DNA of 57,372 nt from Photobacterium marinum (GCF_000331515.1 NZ_AMZO01000029.1:1-57372), one strand, 5' to 3'; positions 26,266 to 35,628 are shown, counted from the stretch's first letter. Notes: a model not told the origin generated them from the sequence alone. Made by a program: numbers and translations.

Positions 26266-28800
26266 TTATACTCCGTGGTTACTCAGTGCTGAGGGTGTTG
26301 AGCCGGGCATAAGCTTGTGCTTCAGAGCCGGGTAAAAACCGACTATCAACAGTAATGCCAGCCCACTGAAGTAAGCGCCGCTCATCATGGTGATACCGGA
26401 TACACCCAGAGCCATTCCCAAGGTATAGGTGGTACTGGCGACACCCAGGCCAAGGGCTGTCGGGAAGATCAGTGCTAGCAGCATCCAGCGATATTGACCG
26501 GTCTGAACCTTTACCATGATGGTGGTTGCCAGACATGGTGGATATAGTGCAAAGAACAGGATCATTGCAACAGCAGTTAGTGATGTAATGTTGTTGCTCT
26601 GATCACCCATACGTTTTTCCAGCGTATTGTTCTGGTCATCTTCCTGTTGGAACAGAACGCCAAGGGTGGCAACGCTGCTTTCTCGTGCGGCGAAGGAAGA
26701 CAGCAGAGCGACGTTGATCTTCCAGTCGAAGCCGGCAAATTGGGTGGCAGGCTCCAGTGAACGACCGATTGAGCCAAGTACCGAGTTGGTCAGGCGTTCT
26801 TCTTTAATCTCCCGACGAATCGATTTGCGTGCGCTGACCAATTTGCGAAGAGCACGGTTGGCTTTCTTGGCATTTTTGTCGCCTTTCGGTGCTTTCACAA
26901 ACGGGTAGAACTCAGGATTTCGTTCTTCGAATGTAGCATTGACCGCTCTGGAGGCTTCAGCACCGCTGGCATTGAGCTTGGCGCGTTTGTAATCGTTATA
27001 GAAATTCACCAGTGAAACCAACCGTTCGCCTTGAGCAATTTCAAGGTACGGGTTGTTTTTCATCTTCTTGTTGAATGTGTTAACTGCTTGCTCTGCGCGT
27101 TGCTGATAGAAGGTTTCGCGTTCCTGAGGCAAACCCGGATATTGCAGTAGGGTGAAAATTACGACAGATACTGCGACAACGATGGTGCCTACCTTCTTGA
27201 TATAAATCCAGGTACGCTCGAACGCACGGGTTAGTACGGCTCTGACTGTCGGCAGGTTGTAACGTGGTAGCTCAATGACAAACGGTGCACTCTCTTCACC
27301 GCGCAGAACAGTGACAGACAGCAGTTTGGCAACCAGCAGAGCTGCAATGATGGTCATCGTTGAGATGTAGAACATCATCAATGCTTTGTCCTGTTCGAAG
27401 AAGATGCCGACCAGTAGCGTATAAAGCGGAACTTTAGCCAGACAGTTCATGAAAGGAACCGTCAGGATAGTCGCCATGCGGGCACGGTGATCCGGGATCC
27501 CCTTGGTTGCCATGATACCCGGTACGGCACAGCCTCCGGCAAAGACACCACTAAGGATCATAGGCAAAGTGCTTTGCCCGTGCAGGCCGAAGCGGTTCAG
27601 GATCTTGTCGACCACAAAAGCAATACGGGCCATGTAACCTGAATCTTCCAGTATTGCGATCAGGGCGAACAGGATCAGGAAGATTGGCACATAGTTCAAC
27701 AGTGTGTTGGCTGAATCGACAATCCACAGTCCCAGTGAGCGGGTGTATGGGTCAAACAGGAAGCCGGCTTCCGGCAGCAGTCCGGCAACCAGTTCACGCA
27801 TGCTGGCAAGGTAAGGCCAGGTATAGTTAGTCAGCTCATAGCCCTGAACAATCGCCAACTGATAAATCATAAAGACGGTCAGTACCAGGAAAATAGGTGC
27901 CAGTACGCGGTTCAGTACCAGTTTATCAATGCGTTGTGACAACGTCGGACCTTTACTGGGCGCAACGCTGACAGCGGCCTTCAGCATTGCCTGAATAAAG
28001 GCTTCACGTTCGGCTGCGATATAGTCATTGATGCTGGTGTCATGTTGCTGTTCAAACTGAGAGCGTTGCTTAGTAACAATATCGCGCAGTATTGACAGCT
28101 CTGATTCGGATAGTATTTCCGCCAGTTTGGTGTAGATCTGGCTGTCGTTTTCCAGCATTTTGAGTTTAAGCCAGCGGTAAGGCTGTTCCGCAATTCGCGC
28201 TTCCAGCGGAGCAAGGGCGGTATCCAAAACGGCCATGGCTTCGTTCAAAGCAGGGTATTCGGGAAGCTTATCCTGCGTTGTTTGTGGATCATTTGAATCT
28301 TTGATTGTGTTGGCTTCAATAACGTTACAGAGTTCTTCGCGTCCTTCCCCTTTGCGACCTACAGTCGTTACTACCGGTATGGCTAGGTATTGGTTGAGCG
28401 CTTCAGTATCAATCGCAATTCCCTGCTTTTTTGCCACGTCCATCATGTTCAGAGCTAGTACGGTTGGGCACTCCATTTCAAGTAACTGCACCGTCAGGTG
28501 TAGGGAACGCTTCAGGTTGGCAGCATCGACAACGTTGATGACCAGGTCAGGTTTTTCGGCGCAGAGGAAGTCTCGTGCTACCCGCTCTTCCAGTGAAAAG
28601 GAAGACAGGCTGTACGTACCTGGAAGATCAACGGCTTGGTAGGACTGACCTTGATGGCGGAAATAACCGTATTTCTTGTCAACGGTGACGCCGGGGTAAT
28701 TGGCGATATGCTGTCGCGCCCCGGTAAGCAAATTAAACAGTGTGGATTTACCGGCATTCTGTTGACCTGACAGGGCAACCAGCGGCGTGCGATTGGTCAT
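26266..28800 (-). CDS. feoB: Ferrous iron transport protein FeoB with long cytoplasmic insertion
   Basis: FeoB is an inner-membrane GTPase that imports Fe(II). The 844-residue protein has an N-terminal G domain: G1 GQQNAGKS (residues 12-19), G3 DLPGTYSL, G4 NMMD. The gate and membrane core follow (SGVFAGGCAVPGI, FMNCLAKVPLY), as does the second gate near the C-terminus. Residues about 555-670 form a hydrophilic, Lys/Arg/Glu-rich stretch between membrane spans that is about 80-100 residues longer than in E. coli FeoB (773 aa). The gene is preceded by AAGGA, 22 bp from feoA, and followed by the Cys-rich gene. Confidence 0.97.
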   Translation of the reverse strand: MTNRTPLVALSGQQNAGKSTLFNLLTGARQHIANYPGVTVDKKYGYFRHQGQSYQAVDLPGTYSLSSFSLEERVARDFLCAEKPDLVINVVDAANLKRSLHLTVQLLEMECPTVLALNMMDVAKKQGIAIDTEALNQYLAIPVVTTVGRKGEGREELCNVIEANTIKDSNDPQTTQDKLPEYPALNEAMAVLDTALAPLEARIAEQPYRWLKLKMLENDSQIYTKLAEILSESELSILRDIVTKQRSQFEQQHDTSINDYIAAEREAFIQAMLKAAVSVAPSKGPTLSQRIDKLVLNRVLAPIFLVLTVFMIYQLAIVQGYELTNYTWPYLASMRELVAGLLPEAGFLFDPYTRSLGLWIVDSANTLLNYVPIFLILFALIAILEDSGYMARIAFVVDKILNRFGLHGQSTLPMILSGVFAGGCAVPGIMATKGIPDHRARMATILTVPFMNCLAKVPLYTLLVGIFFEQDKALMMFYISTMTIIAALLVAKLLSVTVLRGEESAPFVIELPRYNLPTVRAVLTRAFERTWIYIKKVGTIVVAVSVVIFTLLQYPGLPQERETFYQQRAEQAVNTFNKKMKNNPYLEIAQGERLVSLVNFYNDYKRAKLNASGAEASRAVNATFEERNPEFYPFVKAPKGDKNAKKANRALRKLVSARKSIRREIKEERLTNSVLGSIGRSLEPATQFAGFDWKINVALLSSFAARESSVATLGVLFQQEDDQNNTLEKRMGDQSNNITSLTAVAMILFFALYPPCLATTIMVKVQTGQYRWMLLALIFPTALGLGVASTTYTLGMALGVSGITMMSGAYFSGLALLLIVGFYPALKHKLMPGSTPSALSNHGV

Positions 28801-28822
28801 TATTGCGTTCCTTACTTAGGCA

Positions 28823-29068
28823 TTAACAACATGCTTCAGAATGAGCAGTGGTTGTCACTTCAATACCTGCGGCTTCTGAACGACGCAGTGAAACATGGGT
28901 GTTATCAATTTTAATTTCGATGGGATCACCAAGTGGTGCACTTCTGATCATGGTTACAACCGCCTGAGGCATGATGCCCAGATCCATCAGGCGTTGCCTG
29001 ATCATGCCGGTAGCAAGATGACGGTGAACAACAACAGTTTGGTTTGGAAGGGTATCGTTCAGTGTCAT
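28823..29068 (-). CDS. feoA: Ferrous iron transport protein FeoA
   Basis: FeoA is a small SH3-like cytoplasmic protein needed for FeoB function. The 81-residue protein has the family motif IRQRLMDLGIMPQAVVTMIRSAPLGDPIEI and ends in EACC. It leads the feoAB-Cys-rich operon; its start at 29068 is about 90 bp from the FUR-like box at 29159-29173. Confidence 0.95.
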   Translation of the reverse strand: MTLNDTLPNQTVVVHRHLATGMIRQRLMDLGIMPQAVVTMIRSAPLGDPIEIKIDNTHVSLRRSEAAGIEVTTTAHSEACC

Positions 29069-29158
29069 AAATACTGCTCACAAGTTGTTAAATTGGAATA
29101 AAAGTCAGTGGTGACGTCATAGACATTATTTATAAAAATCAACGACTTTCAAGCTAGG

Positions 29159-29173
29159 TGATAATCGTTATCA
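29159..29173. promoter_or_regulatory. Fur box (perfect palindrome)
   Basis: TGATAATCGTTATCA is a perfect 7-1-7 palindrome of the Fur type (TGATAAT-N-ATTATCA differs only at the central-side base). It lies between feoA and the divergent gene at 29326 and would give iron repression of either or both promoters. Confidence 0.85.
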
Positions 29174-29179
29174 GTTTTA

Positions 29180-29193
29180 TTGATCTATCTCAA
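29180..29193. promoter_or_regulatory. FNR-like site
   Basis: TTGATCTATCTCAA matches the FNR consensus TTGAT-N4-ATCAA except at one base. It lies between two Fur-like sites, which suits a ferrous iron uptake locus switched on without oxygen. Confidence 0.7.
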
Positions 29194-29205
29194 TAAAACT
29201 GTAAA

Positions 29206-29220
29206 TAAGAGAGATTCTCA
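29206..29220. promoter_or_regulatory. Second, weaker Fur-like box
   Basis: TAAGAGAGATTCTCA matches the 7-1-7 Fur consensus at 9 of 14 positions, mainly in the right half. It is close to the 29326 promoter side. Confidence 0.45.
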
Positions 29221-29325
29221 TTCAGTATGTTGTTATCTTGTGTCGCGATATTCAGGAGGCTGCTTACAGGGCTCTTTTTAATTGAGCTAGGTAAGCTCCG
29301 CTAATAACTAAAATCAGGTCACGAC

Positions 29326-29640
29326 ATGAATAAAAAACAACTTTCATTTGCGCTCATGTTCTCCATGATGCCGCTTGCCGCTATGGCTCATACCCCTCTG
29401 TGCTCCTGTTACGACAACGGTGACGGCACTGTGTTGTGTGAGGGGGGCTTCTCTGACGGTTCATCGGCGGCAGGTGTGGAACTGACCGTGGTTGATGCCA
29501 ATGGAAAGGCTTTGATTAACGGCAAAATGAGCGAGGACAGTGAGTTCGAATTTAATAAGCCGGAAGGTGATTACAAGGTTCAGTTCAATGCTGGTCCGGG
29601 TCACCTGGTTGAAATTTCAAGTGAAGATATCACCGAGTAA
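29326..29640 (+). CDS. Small exported Cys-containing protein, feo-linked
   Basis: The 104-residue product has a signal peptide ending AAMA; the predicted mature protein starts with His22 (HTPLCSCYDNGDGTVLC). It holds three cysteines near the start and a beta-sandwich-like segment (VELTVVDANGKALINGKMSED), resembling carboxypeptidase-regulatory-like folds. The gene is divergent from feoA, and the DUF4198 gene follows 47 bp later. I do not know its function; a role in periplasmic Fe(II) or other metal handling is inferred from the location and possible metal ligands at the N-terminus. Confidence 0.85.
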   Translation: MNKKQLSFALMFSMMPLAAMAHTPLCSCYDNGDGTVLCEGGFSDGSSAAGVELTVVDANGKALINGKMSEDSEFEFNKPEGDYKVQFNAGPGHLVEISSEDITE

Positions 29641-29687
29641 TACGCAGTCATGAGGTTAAGCCTCTAAGTATAAAGGAATAATATAAA

Positions 29688-30476
29688 ATGAAAAAAACGC
29701 TTCTTACCACCCTTGGTGCTGCCGCTTTGGCTGTTTCTGGTGCTGCTAATGCACACTTCCAGCTGGCTTACACGCCGGATGTGCTGCTAGAAAAACCAAC
29801 TGAAATGAACATGAAACTGGTATTTGGCCACCCAATGGAAAATGGCCATGTTATGGATATGGATAAGCCAGAGCAGTTCTTTGTTCAGTTCAAAGATAAG
29901 CGCATCGACCTGATGAGCAAGCTAAAGCAAATTAGCTGGGAAGGCCCAGAGAACACTGCAAAAGCTTACCAGGCTGATTACAAAGTGAAGCGTAACGGTG
30001 ACTACGTATTTGCGGTTGTTCCGGCTCCGTATTACGAGAAAGGCGAAGATATCTACATTCAACAAATCACTAAGTCTTACGTGAACAAAGGTGGCCTGCC
30101 TACTGGTTGGGAACAGCCTCTTGGTTTGCCAACCGAGATTGTTCCTCTGAACAAACCTTACCAGGTATTTGCTGGTGGCACTTTCTCTGGTCAGGTTCTG
30201 TCTGAAGGCAAACCTGCTGCAGGTGTTGAGTGTGAGATCGAATACATCAATACAGATATTGATATGAAAGGTAACGCATTCGGTAAAACTACACACCGTG
30301 AAGCGCCTGAAACTGCTATCGTAGCGATTACTGATCAGGATGGTGAATTTACATTCGGTATCCCTAAAGCGGGCGTTTGGGGCTTTGCATGTCTGGGTTC
30401 AGGCCCAGCAACAGAGCACAAAGGCAAAGAACTGTCTCAGGATGCAGTTATCTGGGTTAACGCAACAGAGCTGTAA
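29688..30476 (+). CDS. DUF4198-type exported protein, feo-linked
   Basis: The 262-residue protein has a signal peptide ending ANA; the predicted mature N-terminus is His23 (HFQLAYTPD). A His/Met-rich stretch follows (FGHPMENGHVMDMDKPE). DUF4198 proteins are linked to divalent metal uptake such as nickel transport in other bacteria, though I could not search. AAAGGA precedes the ATG. With the 104-residue protein it forms a two-gene unit divergent from feoAB; the Fur- and FNR-like region is between them. The last line of the protein holds a second Gly-rich beta repeat (FSGQVLSEGKPAAGVECEIE). Confidence 0.88.
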   Translation: MKKTLLTTLGAAALAVSGAANAHFQLAYTPDVLLEKPTEMNMKLVFGHPMENGHVMDMDKPEQFFVQFKDKRIDLMSKLKQISWEGPENTAKAYQADYKVKRNGDYVFAVVPAPYYEKGEDIYIQQITKSYVNKGGLPTGWEQPLGLPTEIVPLNKPYQVFAGGTFSGQVLSEGKPAAGVECEIEYINTDIDMKGNAFGKTTHREAPETAIVAITDQDGEFTFGIPKAGVWGFACLGSGPATEHKGKELSQDAVIWVNATEL

Positions 30477-30507
30477 TTACCTTAGCTTGCATTCAAAAGT
30501 CGCTCAT

Positions 30508-30543
30508 AAAAAATCCCTCGGTAAAGACCGGGGGATTTTTTTG
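30508..30543. terminator. Terminator between the DUF4198 gene and bcp
   Basis: AAATCCCTCGGT (30511-30522) pairs with ACCGGGGGATTT (30527-30538) around AAAG; a T run follows on the plus strand and an A-run-derived T run on the minus strand. It can serve both convergent genes. Confidence 0.9.
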
Positions 30544-30591
30544 AACATCTACTTAAATAGATTTTTAAACCGACGTTTAAATAAACCGGTA

Positions 30592-31062
30592 TCAGGCGTT
30601 GTCGTTCAGGTAGTTCAGTACGACGTCATGGTGATCCTTGGTCTTGAATTTATTGAAGACGTGTTCAATAACACCTTCCTCATTGATCAGGAAGCTGATG
30701 CGGTGCAGGCCGTCATAGATTTTACCCATGAACTTTTTCTCACCCCAGACTCCGAATTGGTCAGCAACCACGTGGTCTTCATCAGACAACAGAGTAAAGT
30801 TCAGGTTATCGCGTTCAATAAATTTAGGCAGGCGCTTGACTGGGTCAATACTGATTCCCAGAACCACAATATTATGTGCGTCCAGCTCTGCTTTGCTGTC
30901 ACGCAGGCCACATGCTTGAACGGTGCAGCCTGGCGTCATGGCTTTTGGGTAGAAATAGGCCAGTACTTTTTTACCTTTAAAGTCAGTCAGGCTAACTGGT
31001 TGGTTGTCCTGGTTCATGAGCGTGAAGTTTGGCGCCGGAGTACCGGCGGTCAATGTCTTCAT
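30592..31062 (-). CDS. bcp: Thioredoxin-dependent thiol peroxidase Bcp
   Basis: Bcp reduces organic hydroperoxides with thioredoxin as donor. The 156-residue peroxiredoxin has YPKAMTPGCTVQACGLRDS, with peroxidatic Cys46 and resolving Cys51. Length is standard. The gene starts ten bases after gcvR, the same operon order as in E. coli (gcvR-bcp). Confidence 0.96.
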   Translation of the reverse strand: MKTLTAGTPAPNFTLMNQDNQPVSLTDFKGKKVLAYFYPKAMTPGCTVQACGLRDSKAELDAHNIVVLGISIDPVKRLPKFIERDNLNFTLLSDEDHVVADQFGVWGEKKFMGKIYDGLHRISFLINEEGVIEHVFNKFKTKDHHDVVLNYLNDNA

Positions 31063-31072
31063 AGTTTTTTCC

Positions 31073-31612
31073 TTATTGATTATGGCCGATGAAGGTCACT
31101 GTGCCGCTGGCAAGCAGATCCTGGCAGAGTGCTTCATATTCTTCTTGTATAGTTGTTAAGTTACAGTCTTCAGGCAGGTTGGCACTGATTTGTAACTGAA
31201 AACGGTTCGGATCACCCTCTTGACCTGCTTCATGGGTATGCGCACTGAGTGAGGCAATGTCAATTTGCCGGCTGGCAAAGAAACGGGTGAACTGTTCGAT
31301 AATTCCCGGTGCATCGTCAGCTTCGATATGGAAGTCGGCGGTATAGGGGAATAAGCGATACTCGTGCTTGGTGGTACGCTTCATCACGGTCAGCAGATCA
31401 TGCTGTTGCGCCTTTAATGGTAATGTCGATTCCACACGGGAAATGGCATTAGCATTACCGGAAAGTAGCATAATGAGGGTGAATTCCCTGCCGAAGATAG
31501 CAAGTCTACTGTCGACGATATTACAATCGCATTGGCTGATTAGTCGGGTGACTTCATCTGATATGCCCGGGCGGTCCGTTCCTACGGCTGTGACAACTAA
31601 GTAATGTTCCAT
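31073..31612 (-). CDS. gcvR: Glycine cleavage system transcriptional repressor GcvR
   Basis: GcvR binds GcvA and represses the glycine cleavage operon when glycine is low. The 179-residue protein has two ACT domains; the first shows LVVTAVGTDRPGISDEVTRLI and the second DAPGIIEQFTRFFA. I chose ATG 31612 (MEHYLVVT), which fits the family start; ATG at 31624 adds four residues. It is divergent from dapA and followed by bcp. Confidence 0.92.
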   Translation of the reverse strand: MEHYLVVTAVGTDRPGISDEVTRLISQCDCNIVDSRLAIFGREFTLIMLLSGNANAISRVESTLPLKAQQHDLLTVMKRTTKHEYRLFPYTADFHIEADDAPGIIEQFTRFFASRQIDIASLSAHTHEAGQEGDPNRFQLQISANLPEDCNLTTIQEEYEALCQDLLASGTVTFIGHNQ

Positions 31613-31869
31613 ATCTATACACATCTGATTGTTATTATCACAGGCATGGTAGCACAGTCATTGTAAATCTAGCTATTGGAGCCAGAAGCTCCGTAGATCG
31701 AATCAAAGAAGTTGTGATGGAAGGAATGAAATTCTGAGAACTCGACGAAAAATAACACATTATTGCCAACTATTGGACGGGTTTTACTTAACTGATTTAC
31801 ATACTTCTGTCTTGAGTTTACTGTAACTGAAAAGTACCATGACAACTTACATATACAGGGGAGATGGAC

Positions 31870-32751
31870 ATGTTTTCAGGAAGCATGGTTGCGTTGGTGA
31901 CGCCACTGGATGAAGCCGGTGAAGTTGACTATGCCAGTTTGGCATCATTAGTTGAATATCACATTGCAGCTGGCACAGATGCAATTGTGGCAGTAGGAAC
32001 GACAGGGGAGTCAGCAACTTTAACTGTTGATGAGCATGTAAAAGTGGTCATGAAGACTTTGGAATATGCCAAAGGTCGAATTCCTGTTGTTGCTGGTACC
32101 GGCGCGAATGCTACTCATGAAGCCATCACCTTCAGTAAACTTTTCAACGGCTCTGGTGTTGCCGGTTGCCTGACTGTCACGCCTTATTATAATAAGCCGA
32201 CTCAGGAAGGTTTGTACCAGCATTTCAAAGCGATTGCCGAATCCTCAGAACTGCCTCAGATTCTTTACAATGTACCTTCTCGTACCGGCGTTGACCTGCT
32301 GCCGGAGACTGTCGCTCGCCTTGCTGAAATTGAGAATATCGTTGCGATTAAAGATGCCACGGCAGATCTGTCTCGAGTACAAAAAACTCGGGAACTTTGT
32401 GGGGAAGACTTCATCCAACTTAGCGGTGATGATGCTACAGGGTTAGATTTTGTTGCAGCAGGCGGACATGGGGTTATTTCGGTGACGGCTAATGTGGCCG
32501 CAGCAGAAATGGCAACCATGTACAAGCTGGCACTGTCTGGTCAGTTTGATGCTGCAAAAGAAATCAACGAACGCTTGATGCCTTTGCATAAAGAGCTATT
32601 TGTTGAATCTAATCCAATCCCGGTGAAATGGGCAGCATATCAACTGGGTTTAATTGAGCACGGAACCTTGCGCCTGCCACTGACTGAGCTGAGTGAACCT
32701 GCACAGCAAGTGGTGACTGAAGCGCTGAAAGATGCCAATGTGCTGCTGTAA
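31870..32751 (+). CDS. dapA: 4-hydroxy-tetrahydrodipicolinate synthase
   Basis: DapA condenses pyruvate with aspartate semialdehyde in lysine and meso-DAP synthesis. The 293-residue protein has [10 protein letters not shown] (substrate loop), the Tyr of [11 protein letters not shown], and the Schiff-base Lys in [11 protein letters not shown], and the length is standard. The start is ATG 31870 with GGGGAG six bases upstream; ATG 31864 overlaps that site. It leads bamC, 30 bp downstream, as in E. coli. Confidence 0.97.
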   Translation: MFSGSMVALVTPLDEAGEVDYASLASLVEYHIAAGTDAIVAVGTTGESATLTVDEHVKVVMKTLEYAKGRIPVVAGTGANATHEAITFSKLFNGSGVAGCLTVTPYYNKPTQEGLYQHFKAIAESSELPQILYNVPSRTGVDLLPETVARLAEIENIVAIKDATADLSRVQKTRELCGEDFIQLSGDDATGLDFVAAGGHGVISVTANVAAAEMATMYKLALSGQFDAAKEINERLMPLHKELFVESNPIPVKWAAYQLGLIEHGTLRLPLTELSEPAQQVVTEALKDANVLL

Positions 32752-32781
32752 TTTGCGAGAGCGTAGGAGCGCGAAAGCTTA

Positions 32782-33810
32782 ATGAATAATAAATACAGGC
32801 TGGCGGTAACCGCAGTAATGGTTGCTGTTTTAGCGGGGTGTTCTGGTGGTGCGGAACGCCGTCGCCAGGCGAACCAGGATTTCAATTACCTTGAAACTAA
32901 ACCTTTGGGTGCATGGAATCTACCTGCTGAAGCTCAAGCTTCACAGGTTTATGATTATGCGATCCCTGCCCAGAATTTTCAGGGAGAGTTGGGTGCAGGT
33001 GTTGATATCCGTCCACCACAGCAGGTGCTGGCTTTGATCCCGGGCGCCCGGGCAGTGAAAGATGCGGATGGTGTTAGCCTGTTATTACTCAAACCCGAAG
33101 AGCTGACCAAAGTCTGGCAGCTGACTCAACGTCTGATTAGTGAGCGGAACATTAAGTTGCGCAGCCAGTCTGCAAATGCGATGGAAACTGATTGGGTCAA
33201 CTGGACTAATGAGGATGAAGAAAGCGAGATTGGCAGCCGTTATCTGATTGAGAAGTCATCAGAGGTAAATCGTTATAGCTACAAAATATCTTTGATTGAC
33301 TGGCGAGAAGGCGGCAAAACGACTCCGGTTTCTGCGATTAACAAAGAACGTTACAGCATTCTGATGACCAACCTGGTTATGTCTCGCTATGATGAGCAGG
33401 AGCGCGAACTGGCCCGCTTGCGTGCTCAAGAGCTGGTTAAGCAGATCCCTATTTCAATGGGTCAGGACCGTAGTGGTTTGCCAGTCATCATTGCCCGCGC
33501 TCCGTATAATGTGTTCTGGGAACGCTTACCGAATATGTTGGGGCAGTTGGGCTTTACTGTGGAAGGCCGAAATCGCTCGCAGGGTATTGTTGAAGTTAAG
33601 TTCCGTTCACCGGATGATGAATTCTGGACTGAACTGGGAACTCAGCCAATTGAGCTTGATAATCGTTCATACCGACTGCAGTTAGGTGATTTGGGTAACC
33701 GTACGTCAGTTAATGTAACAGATACGGATGGTAAGCCCGTCACAGAAGAAGCACTGAAGAGTATGGCTCCTGTATTTGCCGCGGCAATTGAACGCGCTAA
33801 TAAGAGCTAA
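32782..33810 (+). CDS. bamC: Outer membrane protein assembly factor BamC
   Basis: BamC is a lipoprotein of the BAM complex that inserts outer-membrane proteins. The 342-residue product has a lipobox (VAVLAGC, Cys20), the disordered N-terminal segment (DFNYLETKPLG), then two helix-grip domains (about 100-215 and 225-340). Its placement after dapA is as in E. coli. Function is from family knowledge; length is close to E. coli BamC (344). Confidence 0.95.
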   Translation: MNNKYRLAVTAVMVAVLAGCSGGAERRRQANQDFNYLETKPLGAWNLPAEAQASQVYDYAIPAQNFQGELGAGVDIRPPQQVLALIPGARAVKDADGVSLLLLKPEELTKVWQLTQRLISERNIKLRSQSANAMETDWVNWTNEDEESEIGSRYLIEKSSEVNRYSYKISLIDWREGGKTTPVSAINKERYSILMTNLVMSRYDEQERELARLRAQELVKQIPISMGQDRSGLPVIIARAPYNVFWERLPNMLGQLGFTVEGRNRSQGIVEVKFRSPDDEFWTELGTQPIELDNRSYRLQLGDLGNRTSVNVTDTDGKPVTEEALKSMAPVFAAAIERANKS

Positions 33811-33828
33811 TCATTTTTCAGTATGATT

Positions 33829-33864
33829 AAAAAACCGCTCCGGCAATGCCGCAGCGGTTTTTTT
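33829..33864. terminator. Terminator bamC / lipA
   Basis: AAAACCGCT (33831-33839) pairs with AGCGGTTTT (33853-33861), with an internal CGGC/GCCG stem, flanked by A and T runs. It separates bamC and the converging lipA. Confidence 0.92.
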
Positions 33865-33922
33865 GTATTTGCTGAACAAGAAGCGAAGAGCATGTTTTTC
33901 CTTGCTCCTCGCTTTGAAGTGA

Positions 33923-34891
33923 TTATTTCACTTCTTCGCCTTGCGCCTGAAGGTCGGCGTGGTAAGAAGAACGAACAAACGGACCACAGGCGGCATGGGT
34001 AAAGCCTAGCTCCAGTGCGATCTCTTTCAGTTCGTCAAATTCTGAAGGTGGTACATAACGCTCAACCGGCAGGTGGTGACGGCTCGGAGCCAGGTACTGG
34101 CCCAGCGTCAGCATTGTCACACCGTGAGCGCGCAGATCCTTCAGCACTTCAACGATTTCTTCTTTGGTTTCACCTAAACCCATCATCAGGCCAGACTTGG
34201 TCGGGATCTCTGGGTGCATTTCTTTGAATTTCTGTAGCAGTTCCAGCGACCATTTATAGTTCGCGCCCGGGCGAGCTTTTCGGTAGAGGCGTGGCGCTGT
34301 TTCAAGGTTATGGTTGAACACATCCGGCGGGTTATCACGCAGGATTTCCAGTGCGCGGTCCATACGGCCACGGAAGTCCGGCACCAGTGTTTCAATCTTA
34401 ATGTCCGGGCTTTTAGCTCGGATTTCACGGGTACAGTCAGCGAAGTGCTGAGCACCGCCATCGCGCAGGTCATCACGGTCTACAGAGGTGACTACAACAT
34501 AGCGCAGCTTCATATCTGCGATGGTCTGTGCCAGCTGAGTCGGCTCTTCGGCATTCGGTGGCAGCGGACGGCCGTGGGCTACATCACAGAACGGGCAACG
34601 GCGTGTACAGATGGCACCCAGGATCATAAAGGTGGCAGTACCGTGGTTAAAACATTCCGCCAGGTTAGGGCAAGAGGCTTCTTCACACACTGAGTGAAGC
34701 TTGTTCTTGCGCATCGCTGACTTAATGTCTTGAATTCGTTGGCTGTCAGCCGGCAGTTTGATTTTCATCCACTCCGGCTTACGTAAAACTTCCTTTGGGG
34801 CTTCTTCCGCGACATTGCGAACCGGGATAAGCGCCATTTTATCGGCGTCACGGTATTTGACACCTTTCTCTATTTTAATTGGTTTGCTCAT
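33923..34891 (-). CDS. lipA: Lipoyl synthase
   Basis: LipA inserts two sulfurs into protein-bound octanoyl chains, a radical-SAM reaction. The 322-residue protein has the auxiliary cluster [12 protein letters not shown], the SAM cluster [13 protein letters not shown], and the C-terminal RSSYHA serine ligand. Start ATG 34891 ([10 protein letters not shown]) overlaps the lipB stop by one base (TAATG), so lipBA are coupled. Length is typical (about 320). Confidence 0.97.
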   Translation of the reverse strand: MSKPIKIEKGVKYRDADKMALIPVRNVAEEAPKEVLRKPEWMKIKLPADSQRIQDIKSAMRKNKLHSVCEEASCPNLAECFNHGTATFMILGAICTRRCPFCDVAHGRPLPPNAEEPTQLAQTIADMKLRYVVVTSVDRDDLRDGGAQHFADCTREIRAKSPDIKIETLVPDFRGRMDRALEILRDNPPDVFNHNLETAPRLYRKARPGANYKWSLELLQKFKEMHPEIPTKSGLMMGLGETKEEIVEVLKDLRAHGVTMLTLGQYLAPSRHHLPVERYVPPSEFDELKEIALELGFTHAACGPFVRSSYHADLQAQGEEVK

Positions 34892-35550
34892 TATGAATTG
34901 CTTTCCGTTATCCACTCAATGCTCTGATAATCGAGCAGTTTGACTAGCTCATCGATAAGTACAGGTTGAACTTCGGCAAGTTCAGACGGGCCATTAAGGA
35001 CTGCCACCTGGGTCATTTCCATCCCCTGGTAGCCGCACGGGTTAATGCGCAAAAATGGCTCCAGATCCATATTTATATTGAGTGCCAGACCATGAAAAGA
35101 GCAACCACGCCTGATTCTCAGTCCGAGCGAGCATATCTTTTTATTGTCGACATACACACCGGGAGCGTCCGGGCGGGCATAGGACTCTATCCCGAAGCGG
35201 GAAAGAGTATTTATTATCGTATTTTCAATGTGCGTAACTAAATCGCGCACACCGAGTTTACGACGTCGCAGGTCAACGAGAATATAAGCAATCTGTTGGC
35301 CGGGGCCATGATAGGTTACCTGACCGCCGCGATCACTTTGAACCACTGGGATATCACCGATGTTGAGCAGGTGTTCGGCTTTCCCTGCCTGACCTTGGGT
35401 GAACACAGGGTTGTGCTCAACCAGCCAGACTTCATCTGTGGTGTCGGTATTACGTTGATCTGTGAATTCGTGCATGGCTTGCCAGGTTGTTTGGTAATCC
35501 TGGCGGCCAAGGTCTCGAACGATAATGTTATTATTCAATTTAATACCCAT
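34891..35550 (-). CDS. lipB: Octanoyltransferase LipB
   Basis: LipB moves octanoyl from acyl carrier protein to the lipoyl domains. The 219-residue protein has [18 protein letters not shown], the catalytic Lys in [12 protein letters not shown] and the catalytic Cys in [14 protein letters not shown]. It is followed at once by lipA. A TATAAT on the minus strand (35595-35600) just upstream of the start could be its own promoter. Order ybeD-lipB-lipA as in E. coli. Confidence 0.96.
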   Translation of the reverse strand: MGIKLNNNIIVRDLGRQDYQTTWQAMHEFTDQRNTDTTDEVWLVEHNPVFTQGQAGKAEHLLNIGDIPVVQSDRGGQVTYHGPGQQIAYILVDLRRRKLGVRDLVTHIENTIINTLSRFGIESYARPDAPGVYVDNKKICSLGLRIRRGCSFHGLALNINMDLEPFLRINPCGYQGMEMTQVAVLNGPSELAEVQPVLIDELVKLLDYQSIEWITESNS

Positions 35551-35606
35551 TTTGTTGGCTGGTAATACCTTAAAACGGCATCACTTATAGGGGCATTATA
35601 AAACTC

Positions 35607-35628
35607 GGCGGCTGTTTTTACAGCCGCC
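35607..35628 (-). terminator. Probable ybeD terminator
   Basis: GGCGGCTGT and ACAGCCGCC form a nine-pair stem with a four-base loop. On the minus strand it is followed by GAGTTTTAT, a modest T run. It lies 28 bp after the ybeD stop and precedes lipB. Confidence 0.6.

Noticed and set aside
31613..31869. Lysine riboswitch before dapA
   Set aside because: The 257-bp gap shows no lysine-riboswitch core pattern and no terminator or sequestering hairpin; E. coli dapA has none either.
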